Assembly: GCA_029378245.1 (NCBI GenBank)
Contig: JARKIF010000092.1
Coordinates: 61,378-125,377, forward strand
Reading direction: 5' to 3'
From: Roridomyces roridus
Lineage: Eukaryota; Basidiomycota; Agaricomycetes; Agaricales; Mycenaceae
DNA: 64,000 nt
Shown: in pieces, positions 21,772 to 32,337 of the stretch
Layout: each line of letters starts with the position of its first letter
Position numbering within the stretch: the first letter of the stretch is position 1
Notes under the pieces: generated by a model
What the model was told of the DNA's origin: nothing
Databases searched by the model: none
Seen by the model: only the letters and a program-made list of their open reading frames with translations
Position numbers and translations under genes: made by a program

Positions 21772-21819
21772 TGCAGCGTCTTGTTTTGTTGGTGCTTGTA
21801 AGGTTGGGGCATGGCGTAG

Positions 21820-21935
21820 AGTTGTCGCGTTAAAGGAGGGAGGAGGAAGTTGTCGCGTTAAAGGAGGGAGGAGGAAGTTATCGCGTTGGCTGTGGGAGAG
21901 GCTGTGTGGTCATGTGATTAGCGCGTGTTCCTCAA
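21820..21935. repeat. Internal cluster of CGCGTTAA motifs upstream of the KDZ transposase
   Basis: Two tandem units TTGTCGCGTTAAAGGAGGGAGGAGGAAG (given here as spaced words: GTCGCGTTAAA, then GGAGGGAGGAGGAAG) at about 21824-21878, followed by ATCGCGTTGG and TTAGCGCGTG. They sit in the divergent promoter region just upstream of the transposase ATG. Confidence 0.6.
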
Positions 21936-22030
21936 CTTGCAATAAGGACAGTGCTGCTCACAAAAAGGAATAGAGCAATGAGAAAGAAAGAAAAGGGGAA
22001 AGAAGAAAGTCGGTGAGCAGAGCAAAAAGG

Positions 22031-22032
22031 GC

Positions 22033-22064
<32 letters not shown>

Positions 22065-22175
22065 GAAACAAGTTACGGTCAGGTTGGAGGTTGGCACTGA
22101 GAATCGAACTCGGTGCTAACTGACAGAGGGCCATCAATACGACAGGCAACGATACAAGTCCGACAAGTTGCCGAC
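22031..22175 (-). other. Degenerate tRNA-like sequence followed by a poly-T run
   Basis: On the minus strand, 22175-22090 has an 86-nt stretch whose ends could pair as an acceptor stem (GTCGGCA with TGCCAAC, six of seven) and a T-arm-like CCGAG-TTCGATT-CTCAG that contains a B-box. It is followed about 35 nt later by about 25 T residues (22056-22031). D-arm and anticodon arm do not fold well, so it is at best a tRNA-class pseudogene or a SINE fragment. Confidence 0.25.
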
Positions 22176-22267
22176 GAAGACTAAGGGAGTGGACCCTCCT
22201 ACATGTTTTCTTTGTGCCTCGGAGTCGTCATGTGAGCTCTCGGCCATCAAAGGCCCAACTTTTTGTC

Positions 22268-22668
22268 TTCTATCCGTCATGTCGTCTCCTTCTCCTCGGC
22301 CAAACCTTCCACCAACCAACTCAGCAACAGGAGAGCGGTACACAACGTATGTGCCCTTCCTCCTCTCCCTTTCCATGGCTGACGAATACGGCCTCACCAG
22401 CTTTGACGCCCACTTTGCCGCTGACGCCCACTTGGCCCTCCACGCACACGCGCACACCGAGCCCTGCAAGAGCACATTCGCTGCACTCAGCGCGTTCGGG
22501 ACGTTGGATGGGGAGGGTATTGAGAGGCCATGGGATCTTGCTTCGAAAAACAAGAAGGTGCGTGCTCTGCCCCCCTGGCTGACGATTCTCCTCACCTTTT
22601 TCTCAGGCGAAGCTATGATGTCGTCGAGCGTTTTTTTCCACTGTCCTTATCGTACCCCGTGTGTGTAG
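22268..22668 (+). pseudogene. Fragment with KDZ transposase motif, or unknown gene
   Basis: An open frame starting MSSPSPRPNLPPTNSATGER contains LDGEGIERPWDLASKNKK at about 22503-22557. GEGIERPW is the acidic core motif of KDZ transposases and also occurs in the intact copy at about 19710 on the other strand. The rest (an Ala/His-rich segment) does not match the family. It may be a scrambled relic of a second KDZ gene, or part of the 5' end of the TET/JBP gene; I cannot decide. Confidence 0.35.
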
Positions 22669-22770
22669 AGCATTTTGAAATAACCAAGAGTCGTTCACCA
22701 ACTGCTACCTGAAAAAGACCTCGCCACCGACTCTTTCTCAAAAAGGAAATAAGCGCTTACTCAGCCCCGC

Positions 22771-24608
22771 TTGCCAGCAGACCTCACTCCGTTGTGCGAT
22801 GTCCCACCCATTCAGCGCGACAACGGCCCACAATGCTTCTCAAGGTGTGTGCCTTGCTTCCTCCTTCTCTCCTGCCCTTTTTCTTTTCTTCTTTCGCCCG
22901 ATTCCCACCACAGAGCAGGGCATTTTTACCTACACCTCATCCATCCCCTCCTTTCCTTCTTCTCCACCTAAAGACGTGTTGTTGGCTCACACCGCGTACC
23001 AATCTAGCAACCCTTGGCCCACCCATCGTCTGCCAGCAATACGACCTGCGGGAAGCTCTCCTTCGCGAGAACGAGGCTCGAATCCAGCGCGAGGACAGCG
23101 GCGTCGTCCCCGAGGGCGAGGAGGCTGATCTCGAGTATCCTCCTCATTTGGCTTCTGTCCCCAACACCCCCTTTGTTCCTCCACCTCCACCCACCAAGCC
23201 AGCTCGACCCTCTGCCTCCGCCAGGAGCAACAGCAAGAAACGCGACAAAGCGCGTTCCAAACGGCAGCAAGCAGCGCGCGCAGCCGAGGCTGCTATCGAC
23301 CCACCAGCCCCAAACCCTCGCGTTCTCAAGAAGGCCGCCGCCTCCTCTCCTATCAAGCTCGCCCTTGACGCTGCCGATTTTCGCGCGTCACATCCCCGTT
23401 GGACGGGCATGCCGGGGCACGCAGACCACCCGCTCTTTGTGCACGCACGTGACGCAGAGTACCTCAAAGAGCACCTGCAGTACGCAGACTGGCAGGGAGA
23501 GTACGTTTTTTCCTTCCTTCCTTGCCACCTTCGGTCCTCACCTCGCGTGCAGAAAGACGCATGTGCTCCTCGACAAGCACGGTCACGTCATCGGCACTCT
23601 CGTCGCCCCTCCTCTGCCTGGCGAGTCTTGGGCTCCCGTTCTCCAAGACGCTAACAAAGCCGTTCGAGGAGCGCGGCAGGAGATGTCGTTCACCGAGAGC
23701 GCCCACCACCATCGTCGTGCCTTTGACGAAGGGGAAGGCTTTCCATCCGAGATGACGGGAATGGCCTTTGGTGGCGGTCGGTCGCAAGGAGCCAGGCAAC
23801 GTCAAGGCCAGCTCAGCGAGGAATGGGCGTGCCATGGACAAGCTGGTGGGTAACCACGCCATCCGCCGCATGTGTACATTTCCCGTTGGTGGGTGCCTGT
23901 AGCTCCAATCTCCTTCCCTTTGCTAACACTTCTGCAGGTCCTTTCCAGGCGCTCTGCAACCCTATATTCTCCAAGTATCACCGCACCAAGCAGCAGCTCC
24001 GGCAGCGGCAACCTGGCCTCCGCAGCGTCTTCCCCAAGTCCCCATTTGCCGCCCTCACTGCCAACCTCGGCCCTTTCTCCGTTTCACCCCCTCACGTCGA
24101 CCACGGAAACAAGGCCGACGGGATGTGCTGCATCACCGCCCTCGGCGAGTTCGACCCCGATCGAGGCGGGCACCTCGTCTTGTGGGACTACAACCTCCTC
24201 GTGCGGTTCCCCCCGGGGTGCTGCATCCTCATCCCATCCGCCGTCGTCACGCACTCCAACACCCCCATCCAAGACGGCGAGGAGCGCTACTCGCTCATCC
24301 AATACTCTGCAGGAGGGCTATTCCGTTGGGCTGCGAACGGGTTCCAATCCGACCTGGCTTGGGCTGCGTCTGCAACGCCGGAGGATCACACCGCGCGGGA
24401 ACGCGCTCGCAGAGGACGATGGGAGAACGCTCTGAGGGAGTTCCCCCTTTGGAAGGACATCAAGGTCGGGAACTACATGGGGCGCGTGCGCGTGGAGGTT
24501 TGGGCGGCTGCTGAGGCTGGAGATATCAGCGACCTCACGGACGACGAGGATGGCGAGAAGGAGGAGGGCACTGGGGTACCTCCTGCGAAGAAAATCCGTT
24601 GCGCGTGA
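22771..24608 (+). CDS. TET/JBP-type 2-oxoglutarate/Fe(II) dioxygenase of the KDZ element
   Basis: Expected to oxidise methylated pyrimidines in DNA, like TET and JBP enzymes, in the nucleus. The upstream part has GPPIVCQQYDLREALLRENE and a basic Lys/Arg/Ala segment. The catalytic double-stranded beta-helix is in the last long exon: PHVDHGNKADGMCC gives the His-x-Asp iron ligands, VTHSNTPI the distal His, and ERYSLIQYSAGGLFRW the region expected to hold the 2-oxoglutarate-binding Arg. It ends with an acidic tail and KKIRCA, TGA at 24606-24608. Introns lie at about 23502-23553 and about 23878-23938. Two one-nucleotide frame corrections are needed (near 23028 and near 23785 before KEPGNVKASSARNG). 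The true start is uncertain: the exon with CDVPPIQRDNGPQCFS has no clear ATG. It is transcribed away from the KDZ transposase, an arrangement known for fungal KDZ-TET/JBP elements. Confidence 0.8.
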
Positions 24609-25199
24609 TGGGCTCTTTTGCTAGCTACCCACCCTCCATACGGCTCTGTTATTTCACGTATTGTCGACTGCTTTTTTCTGACTTGCTTCTAATGTAAAAT
24701 GCTCTCGTTTCGTGTCTGCGGCAGGGGTGGAGATCTGGAGACGACTAATTCGTTTCGGGCACAGGCTTCTAATTCGGGAACATTTGTCGTTTAATTCGGG
24801 AACATCTGTCGTTCCCTCACTAGCCCCTGCACCGTTACTCCTCAAATCTTGAGGACATCTTTTCTGGCCACTTATGAGTGGATTTGAGAAGACTCTAACA
24901 ATTTTTCTGCTGAAGACAAATGATTTAATATAAAATCAGGCGGGCATCCCACAGAGCTGGGAATTATTTTTCTGAGTCCTCTACCTTCCACCTCCTTTGA
25001 ATAAAATCGCTGAGGCCATAGACCGCTTGGAACGATGGAGACAAATTAAAAGATCATTTATTTTGATTCGAGAACTGACATTGCACCCCCGAACAGGTTT
25101 CGTATTTACATCTGTGACCCACCCTCTCTCTCTTCCACTCCACATCCTGTCGACACCACTCTCAACCTCGACAGCACACCGCCTCGCAATCGAGCTTCC
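24609..25199. other. Intergenic region in the KDZ element
   Basis: No gene seen. A short direct repeat (TAATTCGGGAACAT, about 24771-24803) is present. Confidence 0.4.
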
Positions 25200-26149
25200 A
25201 TGGCCCGGAAAGTGGGTCGTCCGCCTTTGGACCCCGTCGAGAAGGAGAGACGGCTCAAGAAATCCAAAAAAGACTACGAAGAGCGGTGCGTTCACTCATA
25301 TTTGCCTGTCGCTTCCATAGTGACACTCTCTCTTAGCAACCACGATAACCGGCTTCGCAAGGCGCGAGAGCGCATGCAACGGTGCGTGCCTCTCCTTTCC
25401 CAACCCACAGCTCCCCCAATCCCAGCAGAAAACGTGCCAGGGACGCTCAGAACCCAATTACTCATTTCAAAGCAAAAAGAAAGGCCGCGGGGCACTCTGA
25501 GAGCTATCGCGACAGGTATGTTCTCGTTCCATCCCAAATGCAGCTATTCTAATTGTCCCAAAGAAAATTCGCGGAAGAGAAGGCTGAAGCTTGTCGAGCC
25601 AAGCATGAGCAGAGCGTACGAAAGTACGCATCCCCTCCTTCCCTTACCCACCGCTGCTGCTGATGCCTCCCTCGTTTCTCGTTTACCAGCGAGTTGAGCA
25701 GGAGCGAGCTTCTCGCCAAGCATCTCCCTGCACGCACGGTGCGGGCTGCCTTGACGATGCCATCTTCGTTCCCTCTCCGCTCAAATCACACTGTCCACCA
25801 CTCGGATGCCCAGCACCCGCGTTCTCTCTCCGCTATCGCCACTTCCGATAGCGAAGACGAGTTCCTCACCGACGAATTCCAACAAGACGGCGCTGGCGGA
25901 TTTCCCAGCCGTCCCTCGCATCCGGTACGCTGCCCGCATTGCTACGGGGAGGAATGTGTTGGATGTGCATGCCTGTGTGAGGCGTCGACAGAGTGGATAT
26001 CGCATGAGGGCGGCCACTTCTTCGAGACCTGCAAACGGTGCGGGTTTGCCGACTGCCCGGGCTGCGTATGTATTTGCCCGCTGAGCGATGAATGGATCGA
26101 GCACGGGGGTCATGTGGGCAGGGTGAAGAAGAGGCGTGGTGGCCGATAG
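25200..26149 (+). CDS. GRPP-motif, cysteine-rich small protein (KDZ cargo)
   Basis: Starts MARKVGRPPLDPVEKERR, where GRPP resembles an AT-hook core. Several short exons joined by about 47-55-nt GT-AG introns encode a highly basic, Arg/Lys/Glu-rich helical segment (RLRKARERMQR, KFAEEKAEACRAKHEQS, VEQERASR). The last exon (about 25700-26149) carries two related zinc-cluster-like units: CPHCYGEECVGCACLC with WISHEGGH, and CKRCGFADCPGCVCICP with WIEHGGH. It ends VKKRRGGR and TAG at 26147-26149. Similar Cys-rich proteins are dispersed in basidiomycete genomes, but I know no function. DNA binding is an inference from the GRPP and basic segments. Same strand as the TET/JBP gene. Confidence 0.55.
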
Positions 26150-26433
26150 GATGGATCCTTCTTGGTGGGAGGGTGTAGTTCTTCGACTTTTTGCCTTTTT
26201 TTTTGGAAGGCCTATTTCGATGTGGGTGACTACAAAATTGGCCTGTGCACTCACCCAATGTCCTCTCTACATGACGGACCTGTTAATGGCACTGTCTAGT
26301 CAATGTCTCGTGACTTTCGGTATGGACGCTGGTTCGACTCTCAAGTGCTTCCTTCTTTTTTTTCTTTGTGGCTTACTGACTTACCGGTGAGTGCTATCAT
26401 TTTGGCGCTAACGCCTCATCTCTTCTCACTACC

Positions 26434-26820
26434 ATGTCTCAGGATGCCGAGGTCATCCAGATCCAACCAAGCCACACCCGCCGCTTCCACCACCGACGCG
26501 AACCAAGAAAGCAGGCTCAGCACGACGATGTCCCTCACGGCTGGGACCCGGACGTCATCCACACGCTCCCACCCTCACGCGCCAGCACCGACGACACCGT
26601 TGAGAGAGTCGCGCGAATTCGCACCAGAGCAAAAGCAGCCGCAGACGCCCGACGTTCGGCAGACGACAAGCTCGTCAAGCTTTTGAAGGCGGGGCCGGAG
26701 GGACGGACGAAACGCAAGTAGGTGATTTTAGATCTGCGTTGTCTGTTTTGCTCAAAAGCATACAGGCTTGCAAAGGAAATGAGGAAGGCTGGGAGGGGTG
26801 CCTCGACCTCGAGGAAGTGA
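26434..26820 (+). CDS. Small basic protein of unknown function (KDZ cargo)
   Basis: About 113 residues in two exons. The first (26434-26719) starts MSQDAEVIQIQPSHTRRFHH and contains HGWDPDVIHTLPPSRAS and a Lys/Arg-rich helix. The intron runs GTAGGT...ACAG (about 26720-26764). The second exon adds LAKEMRKAGRGAS and TGA at 26818-26820. No family is recognised. It lies directly before a cluster of CGCGTTAA motifs. Confidence 0.45.
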
Positions 26821-26851
26821 GCCGCGTTAGCTAGTCCCTTGTATTCACTGC

Positions 26852-26965
26852 AATTAACGCGTTAAAATTTGCGTCTTGTATTTCTACTGGTACTGGTACT
26901 TGCTAGTTTCATCAAATGAGTTTAACGCGTCGAACTTGGGGTGGAAGCTTAACGCGTTAAATCGC
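26852..26965. repeat. Internal cluster of TTAACGCGTTAA motifs
   Basis: Three copies: ATTAACGCGTTAAAA at 26853, GTTTAACGCGTCGAAC at 26919 and CTTAACGCGTTAAAT at 26949. Two are perfect 12-bp palindromes. They lie between two plus-strand cargo genes. Confidence 0.75.
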
Positions 26966-27050
26966 GTGGTGTTTATTTGCGCGGAACGTGACTTCTGTTC
27001 TTGTCGTTCTTTGCTTCCACTCCACCACCATCCAATCTCGACTCATCGCC

Positions 27051-27920
27051 ATGGCCGTTTACACATGCCCAATGCCTTTTTCCCGGGGCATCAACTTCGG
27101 TAACCACAAGGACCACGACGGGAGCACGAAGAGGTTCTGGTTTGTGGTGTTGTTCCAGGGAGTGTACACGCTCTAGTGTGTCCCTTGCTCTCTTACTGTC
27201 TGGGTTACTGACAACGTCTATCAGCTCTGACGCAGCCTCTCGCATGGACGAGCGTCTCTGCGGCCGCGATCTCTTCATTTTCTTGCGCCACGTCCATGCG
27301 GAGGAATTTTGGGCATGCCACTGCGTCGCCGACCATCGTCATGACCAACGCGGTGAAATTGGGCCGAATCGACACATCCGGACTCCTCCACCCTCTCCCT
27401 CCGACGCTGAAGACGAAGACGACCTCTTCATCGACGACACCCCTCCCAAGAAGAAGCAACGCGGGGAGACTGCCATCCCGAGCTCGTGCTCGCCGAGCGT
27501 CTTCACTCCCGTTCCGAGGGGTGCGGTCACTCCCGTTCCGAAGGCCGCGGTGAAGATGGAGACACCCCGGTCCAGCCGCAAGCACGAGACACCCAAGATG
27601 CTGTCGCACTCGGATGCACATCGTGCACCCGCAGGCTCTGCATCAGAGTCGATTTCGACTGGGCTGCCCTCTTACTCCGTTTCCAGCCCGATCCCCTCGT
27701 CCTCCTCGATCTCGGCACCCCCTCCCTCTCTGTTTGTCCTTCGCAGCCCTGGCAAACAGGCATCGCTCTTCAAGGGCAGCTGGTGAGTCCTTTCTTTGCA
27801 TGTCTGAATGCGCGTTAATGGTCTTGTAGGCAGGAGGTAGTGGCGGCGGCAGAGCCCAGCGAGCGTGTCTCGCGTCTCACTGCGGAGGAGCTCAACGACG
27901 GCGAGTCGTTCTTCGGTTGA
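27051..27920 (+). CDS. Uncharacterised cargo protein with possible RNase H1 N-terminal-like motif
   Basis: Starts MAVYTCPMPFSRGINFGNHK at 27051. The segment STKRFWFVVLFQGVYTLYSDAA resembles the FYVVxxGxxxGVYxSW pattern of RNase H1/viroplasmin N-terminal domains (weak). An intron (GTGTGT...TCAG, about 27177-27223) follows. The next exon has CGRDLFIFLRHVHAEEFWACHC and then a Ser/Pro-rich tail with short repeats (FTPVPRGAVTPVPKAAV), a KKKQR basic motif as possible nuclear signal, and a third short exon ending ESFFG with TGA at 27918-27920. Function unknown; the fold guess needs a profile search. Confidence 0.4.
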
Positions 27921-28503
27921 GGGATGGGTGTGGTGGCAGGGATTTCTTTTCGTCTTCATGTAGTACAAAGTCGGCGTGTATGTAGTACAGCATTGGCGTG
28001 TCATGGGGAATGAATGGATCTTGCTGGGATTTTTCGGAGCGGAGAGGTTTTTGTCAATTGAGATCGAGGGACTTGGGAAATAAAATAAAAAGATGCTCAC
28101 TTCGGGGGATCGAACGCAAAAGGATTGGTGGTGGCAGAGGTCCACTTCACAGGCCCCATGACCGTAAGGAAATTGGGCCTGCGCCTTGGACCTCTGCCCC
28201 ACCAATACCTAGAGTGTTGGTGGTGGTGATTTAAATATACCATTGACATAATTGACGTTGACGTACCGCAATTCAAAATGTATTTTGGACCAAGCCCTTG
28301 ATCTCCGCACTGACAGCGTGTACTCAGTCGCCCACATTCCCTCCACGCGACTTGACTTCTCTCACCTCCACCATGCTCAACTCTGCTCGACGTCGCCCCG
28401 TCCGCCTTGCTCAAGATGTCTCCCTGCGAATGCAATGATGGCCACCGTTGCTAGTATTTGGCCACACACGTGCTGCACCAACGCATTTGTCGCATCGATT
28501 CCC
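27921..28503. other. Intergenic region in the KDZ element
   Basis: No gene seen apart from the probable promoter and 5' UTR of the next gene. An in-frame upstream ATG at 28435 would add an N-terminal extension to it (MMATVASIWPHTCC). Confidence 0.35.
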
Positions 28504-29526
28504 ATGAGCAAGAAATCTTCGAAACCCAGAGGCAAAGGCAAAGGCAAAGCTCCCCAGGCCGACGAACAGGGCCCCAGGAAGAAACCCGGCAACGATTGCC
28601 ACTTCAAAGGAGCGCGCCGCGCCTTCCTCGACAGCCATCTCCCCACGTTCCAAGCCCTCTCCAAGAACGAGGACGGTACGACCAAACATGGTGGGGCATC
28701 GTCGATGTTCCCTGCGATGATGGCGGACTGGTGGAAGCAATGGCCTTGGCGTCTCCCTCTGGATCAAGAGGCCCTGCCCGACATCGACTACGCCCTGGAG
28801 CCTCAGACGCCCGATGAGCACACGCAAAAGGAGGCCATTGTAACTGAGATGACCAAGGTACGCCCTCTTTACCTCAATAAAAACCCTGTCTGAACGTTAT
28901 CAGAAAATACGCAACTGGTTCCAACGCCAGCGTAGCAGCCTCGGCCTGGTCAAGAACCCCATCAACCGGATGCTCGAAGAGCTTATCCCTGACGCGGACG
29001 ACGACGACGAGGACCACCCAGGGAAGAAGCCTTCGTTCGTCCAGTGGTACATGAAGCAGCTTGGGTACAGCAAGAGGTGTGCCGACGCGTTCAAGCTCCT
29101 GCATCCAGACGTGGACCACCGCGTGGGTTTGAATCTGCGTGTCGAGGTCGCTCGCAACCTGCTGGAGCAAGAGCCGGAGGAAGTACGTGCTAGGCTCGCA
29201 GCACGTTACGAGGACGCGTACAAAAAGCCTGTTGTCATGGACGACGCTGAAGGCGATGGGGGCAACGGTGCAGGAAAAGAAGACGTCGAGGAAGAGGAGG
29301 AAGAAGGAGCCTCGGAATACAAGGTCCTCATCACAGAGGAGGAGAAAGAAGTGTACGTACTGCTTTACGTTTGGGGTTCGGACGCTGACGTGGGGCACAG
29401 CGCTAGAAAGCGGTTCTCCAGCGTGGCCGATCCTCTCGTCGACCGCCTGCGCAAGTACACGGGCTACGAGATCGTCATACTTGCAGGAAGGCTTGAGGGA
29501 GAGGGCCGGGATCGACGCACGATGTA

Positions 29527-30223
29527 ATGTCCGTGCCAGAGGATAGGACAAAGGGGCCGGAACCTGAGGTCGGAGGTCGGAGGTCGGAGGTCGGAGGTCG
29601 GAGGTCGGAGGGACGTAGACCGAGGGTAATCCGGATGAGGTGAACGCTACTCGGAGGGAGAGCGCACCAGCCACTTGACTTCCGAGAGAGGAGTACTCGG
29701 AGACTAGATTGGCACAGAGGAATTGCGGAGGCAACACACGTTAATTAACTACTGACGTACATCACAATCGTATGTCCTATTTATACTAAGTAAGTATGAC
29801 ACGACCTAATGGAGTCAGAAGTATGAAAGACAATAAGCTCTATACTACAACAATAAGAGAGAAGAAGATAAAGATAATCACAATAAGGGAAACGCTCAGA
29901 AGAACTTCATTGCGTGAAAACCCTATAGGATTGTGCAATACGAACAGATCGGATGCATCAAGGTCGGAATGTCCGGATCAGTCGGAAATGATCCGAACCG
30001 GAGGAGTCGGAAGGTCCAAGGGAGAGTCGGGAGAGTTGGACATGCATGGATATAACAACGTAAGATTGTGCAATATGACGTGATCGAATGCATCTTGGAT
30101 GGAAGAGGCCGGAAGGTCGGAGGGACCGGAGGGCCCAGAGGGATCGGAGGGCCCGGAGGGATCGGAGGGCCTCGGATCGAAGTCGGGATGACATGGATAT
30201 AACACACGAGCACTGTGCACACC
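29527..30223. mobile_element. 697-bp solo-LTR-like insertion in the KDZ cargo gene
   Basis: Flanked by a perfect 5-bp duplication ATGTA (29522-29526 and 30224-30228) and excisable with full restoration of the host exon and its splice donor. Contains a GGAGGTC heptamer repeat (about six copies, 29571-29612), a second GGAGGG(A/C)CC repeat zone (30118-30175), a TATA-like TATTTATAC (about 29777) and ACAATAAG-rich sequence. No open frame. Size and 5-bp duplication fit a solo LTR, but the ends are ATGTCC...CACACC rather than TG...CA. Confidence 0.7.
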
Positions 30224-30544
30224 ATGTAGTAAGTATTCCTCATTCTTCACCGTTGGTTACCATTTCTAACGAACGTCCGTAGTGTTCAAGGGGGTGACGA
30301 CTACAAGAAGCATGCCGGCCTCGACTTCAGGTCGTTCAGCGTTAAGCACTACGCCTCCGTCATCAACGGATACAGCAAGTACGTCTGGAGCTGCCGTACG
30401 TACCTCTTTCTTCTCTATTCTTGGATGGATAGATATCTTACCCCCTCTTAGACGTGACCAACAAGGCCTTGCAGGCAGGACAAGACCCGACAGCGTTCTC
30501 CAGCAACTCTCACAAGGGCAACGCAAGCACCACGGGTGAGCCAG

Positions 30545-30745
30545 CGGCTGCACCCTCTGGCAACAATGCCGGCATCACAAACGATGAGCGCGTCCCTGCC
30601 CCCTCCCCAGACAACGCCGGCATCACCAACGACCAGCGCGTCCCCTCCCCGAACAACGCCGCCGTCACCAACGACCAGCGCGTCCCCACAGCCTCCCCGA
30701 ACAACGCCGGCATCCTCAACGAGGGCATTCCCACACTCTCCGGTA
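30545..30745 (+). repeat. In-frame coding minisatellite
   Basis: Five degenerate units of about 36-42 nt encode variants of PSPNNAGITNDQRVP inside the cargo protein. Unit boundaries keep the frame, so copy number changes would alter protein length without breaking it. Confidence 0.7.
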
Positions 30746-32337
30746 ACAACGCCCCTCCTCTGCCGGTAGTGGCCAGCACGGTGGTTCCCACGTTTGGGGA
30801 ACACCTCACGAGGGAGCTGTCGGAGATGGCAAGCGAGCAGCGTGAGGCACGCCTCGTCGAGTTGAGCAAGATGGCACCCACCGAGCTGGGCTTTGCGGAG
30901 CAGAGTGCTCACGCGCGTCGCTTGATGCGTGGGCTCGGGTTCTCGGCGACGCCGTCGTCCACAGCGCTGGGGTGGGGTCCAAACTCGCAGCTTCTTGGGA
31001 AACGCAAGCCTGCAGTCAGGAAGGGAGGGCGGAAGGGGAAAAAATCGCGGCGTGACGATGACGCAGAGGAGGGCGAACCCGAGGGAGAGGAGGAGAGTGA
31101 GGGAGAGGAGGGTAGCAAGGGCGAGGGGGAGGACGAGGCGAACGAGAAGGAGAAGGAGAATCGGGAGGAGGCGGGGGTGGATGTGGAGATGCTCGACGTG
31201 GGGACGAAGCCCGTCAAGCCCAAGCCCCGCTTCGCAGGGGGGAAGAAAAACCAAGACCCGAGGCAGGCGGCGGAGAACGCAAAGGACCAGCTGCTGCTGG
31301 TGGACCTCAAGCTCGGCCCTGCCCTCGGTCCCAAATTCGACTACGCCGTCGATCTCTGGATGAAATCCGAGGTCGATGCTAGGTTTGCCATCGACGTAAG
31401 TGACTCCTTCCTTCAATACAAGCGGTCAAATCACTGACGTGCTTCAAACAGAAAACCACCGGCAAGCCAAGCACAAAGTCTCACAAGCCCCAGATGCGGC
31501 CTTGCGAGCTTACGGAATGGGTCAAGAACGCGCGCAAAGCGGGGTGGCGACCCTCCAAAGTGGTTGGCGCGATTGACCGCAGGATGGTCAAGTGGTGGGT
31601 CGAGAGCAACCCGGAGTGGAGGCAGATGACGCGGGAAGACGGGACGCCCTGGCTGCGCCAAGGAGATGCCTCCCTCGCCGACGTTGATCTGAGGGGGCCG
31701 AACGGGTTCCTCAACGTGATGATGGGCCTCAAGATGTGGAGCGAGCGCTGGGGAGAGGGTGTGACAGAGCCTCCGGCAATCTGGTCGGAGATGTTGGCGG
31801 ACGTGAGCTGGGTGCTTGAGCGGTAAGTGTTTTTCGCTTTTTTTCCTCATTCTTCTTCTGTTTTCCTCGCATACTGACACATTCGTTCTACCTCAGAGTT
31901 ACCTCTGGTCACGGTGCGCATGCCGTCCCTGCCATCAATGCTCAGACTCCCGCCCCCGCCGCCATCAACGGTGCCGACGAACCCGCCGCCAACGCTGCCG
32001 AGCAATCCGCTGCACCTGTTGCCAACGCTGCGGCAGAACCCGTCGCCAACGCTGCCGACAAACCTGCTGCCGACAAAACCGCCGCCAAAGCTGCCGAGCA
32101 ATCTGCTGCACCCGCTCCCGACGCTGCTGACAAACCCGCAGCCGACGAAGCAATGGACCTCGATCTCGGCTCCATCGACCTCGATCTGCTCTTGGGTCTG
32201 ACCCCCGAGGAGCAGGATGATCTCCTCAAGGAGCTGGAGCTTGACAACGAGGTCAGCTAGTGGGAGGGAGCACCCTGTTCTTTCGGCATGGTGCCGCCGT
32301 CAATATGTACTGGCCAAATTGTCTTTTTTTGATTAAA

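Larger units (their letters stand above)
28504..32260 (+). pseudogene. Large KDZ-cargo protein with homeobox-like motif, split by a 697-bp insertion
   Basis: The first part (MSKKSSKPRGKGKGK; then HFKGARRAFLDSHLPTFQ, MADWWKQWPWRLPLD and KIRNWFQRQRSS) matches a widespread basidiomycete family with a KIxNWFxxxR motif reminiscent of a homeobox recognition helix. It goes on to VADPLVDRLRKYTGYEIVI at about 29430. A 697-bp insertion (29527-30223) follows. Removing it with one ATGTA copy restores splicing (donor GTAAGT at 30229) and frame into QGGDDYKKHAGLDFRSF. Later exons encode NNAGITNDQRVP-type repeats, an acidic Glu-rich stretch, a segment with EWVKNARKAGWRPSK and GPNGFLNVMMGLKMW, and an Ala/Pro-rich tail with LDLDLLLGLTPEEQDDLL, an activation-domain-like acidic end (stop TAG 32258-32260). 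KDZ elements are reported to carry a divergent HMG-domain gene; this might correspond to it. Probably nuclear; no biochemical role is known. Confidence 0.6.

Noticed and set aside
29566..30180. The GGAGGTC-rich tract as an independent satellite or origin.
   Set aside because: It lies wholly inside the 697-bp insertion with its own target duplication, so it is internal to that mobile piece.
29524..30222. The 697-bp insertion as a canonical TG...CA LTR starting at 29524.
   Set aside because: With those borders there is no target duplication and the host exon is not restored; the ATGTA borders fit both tests.
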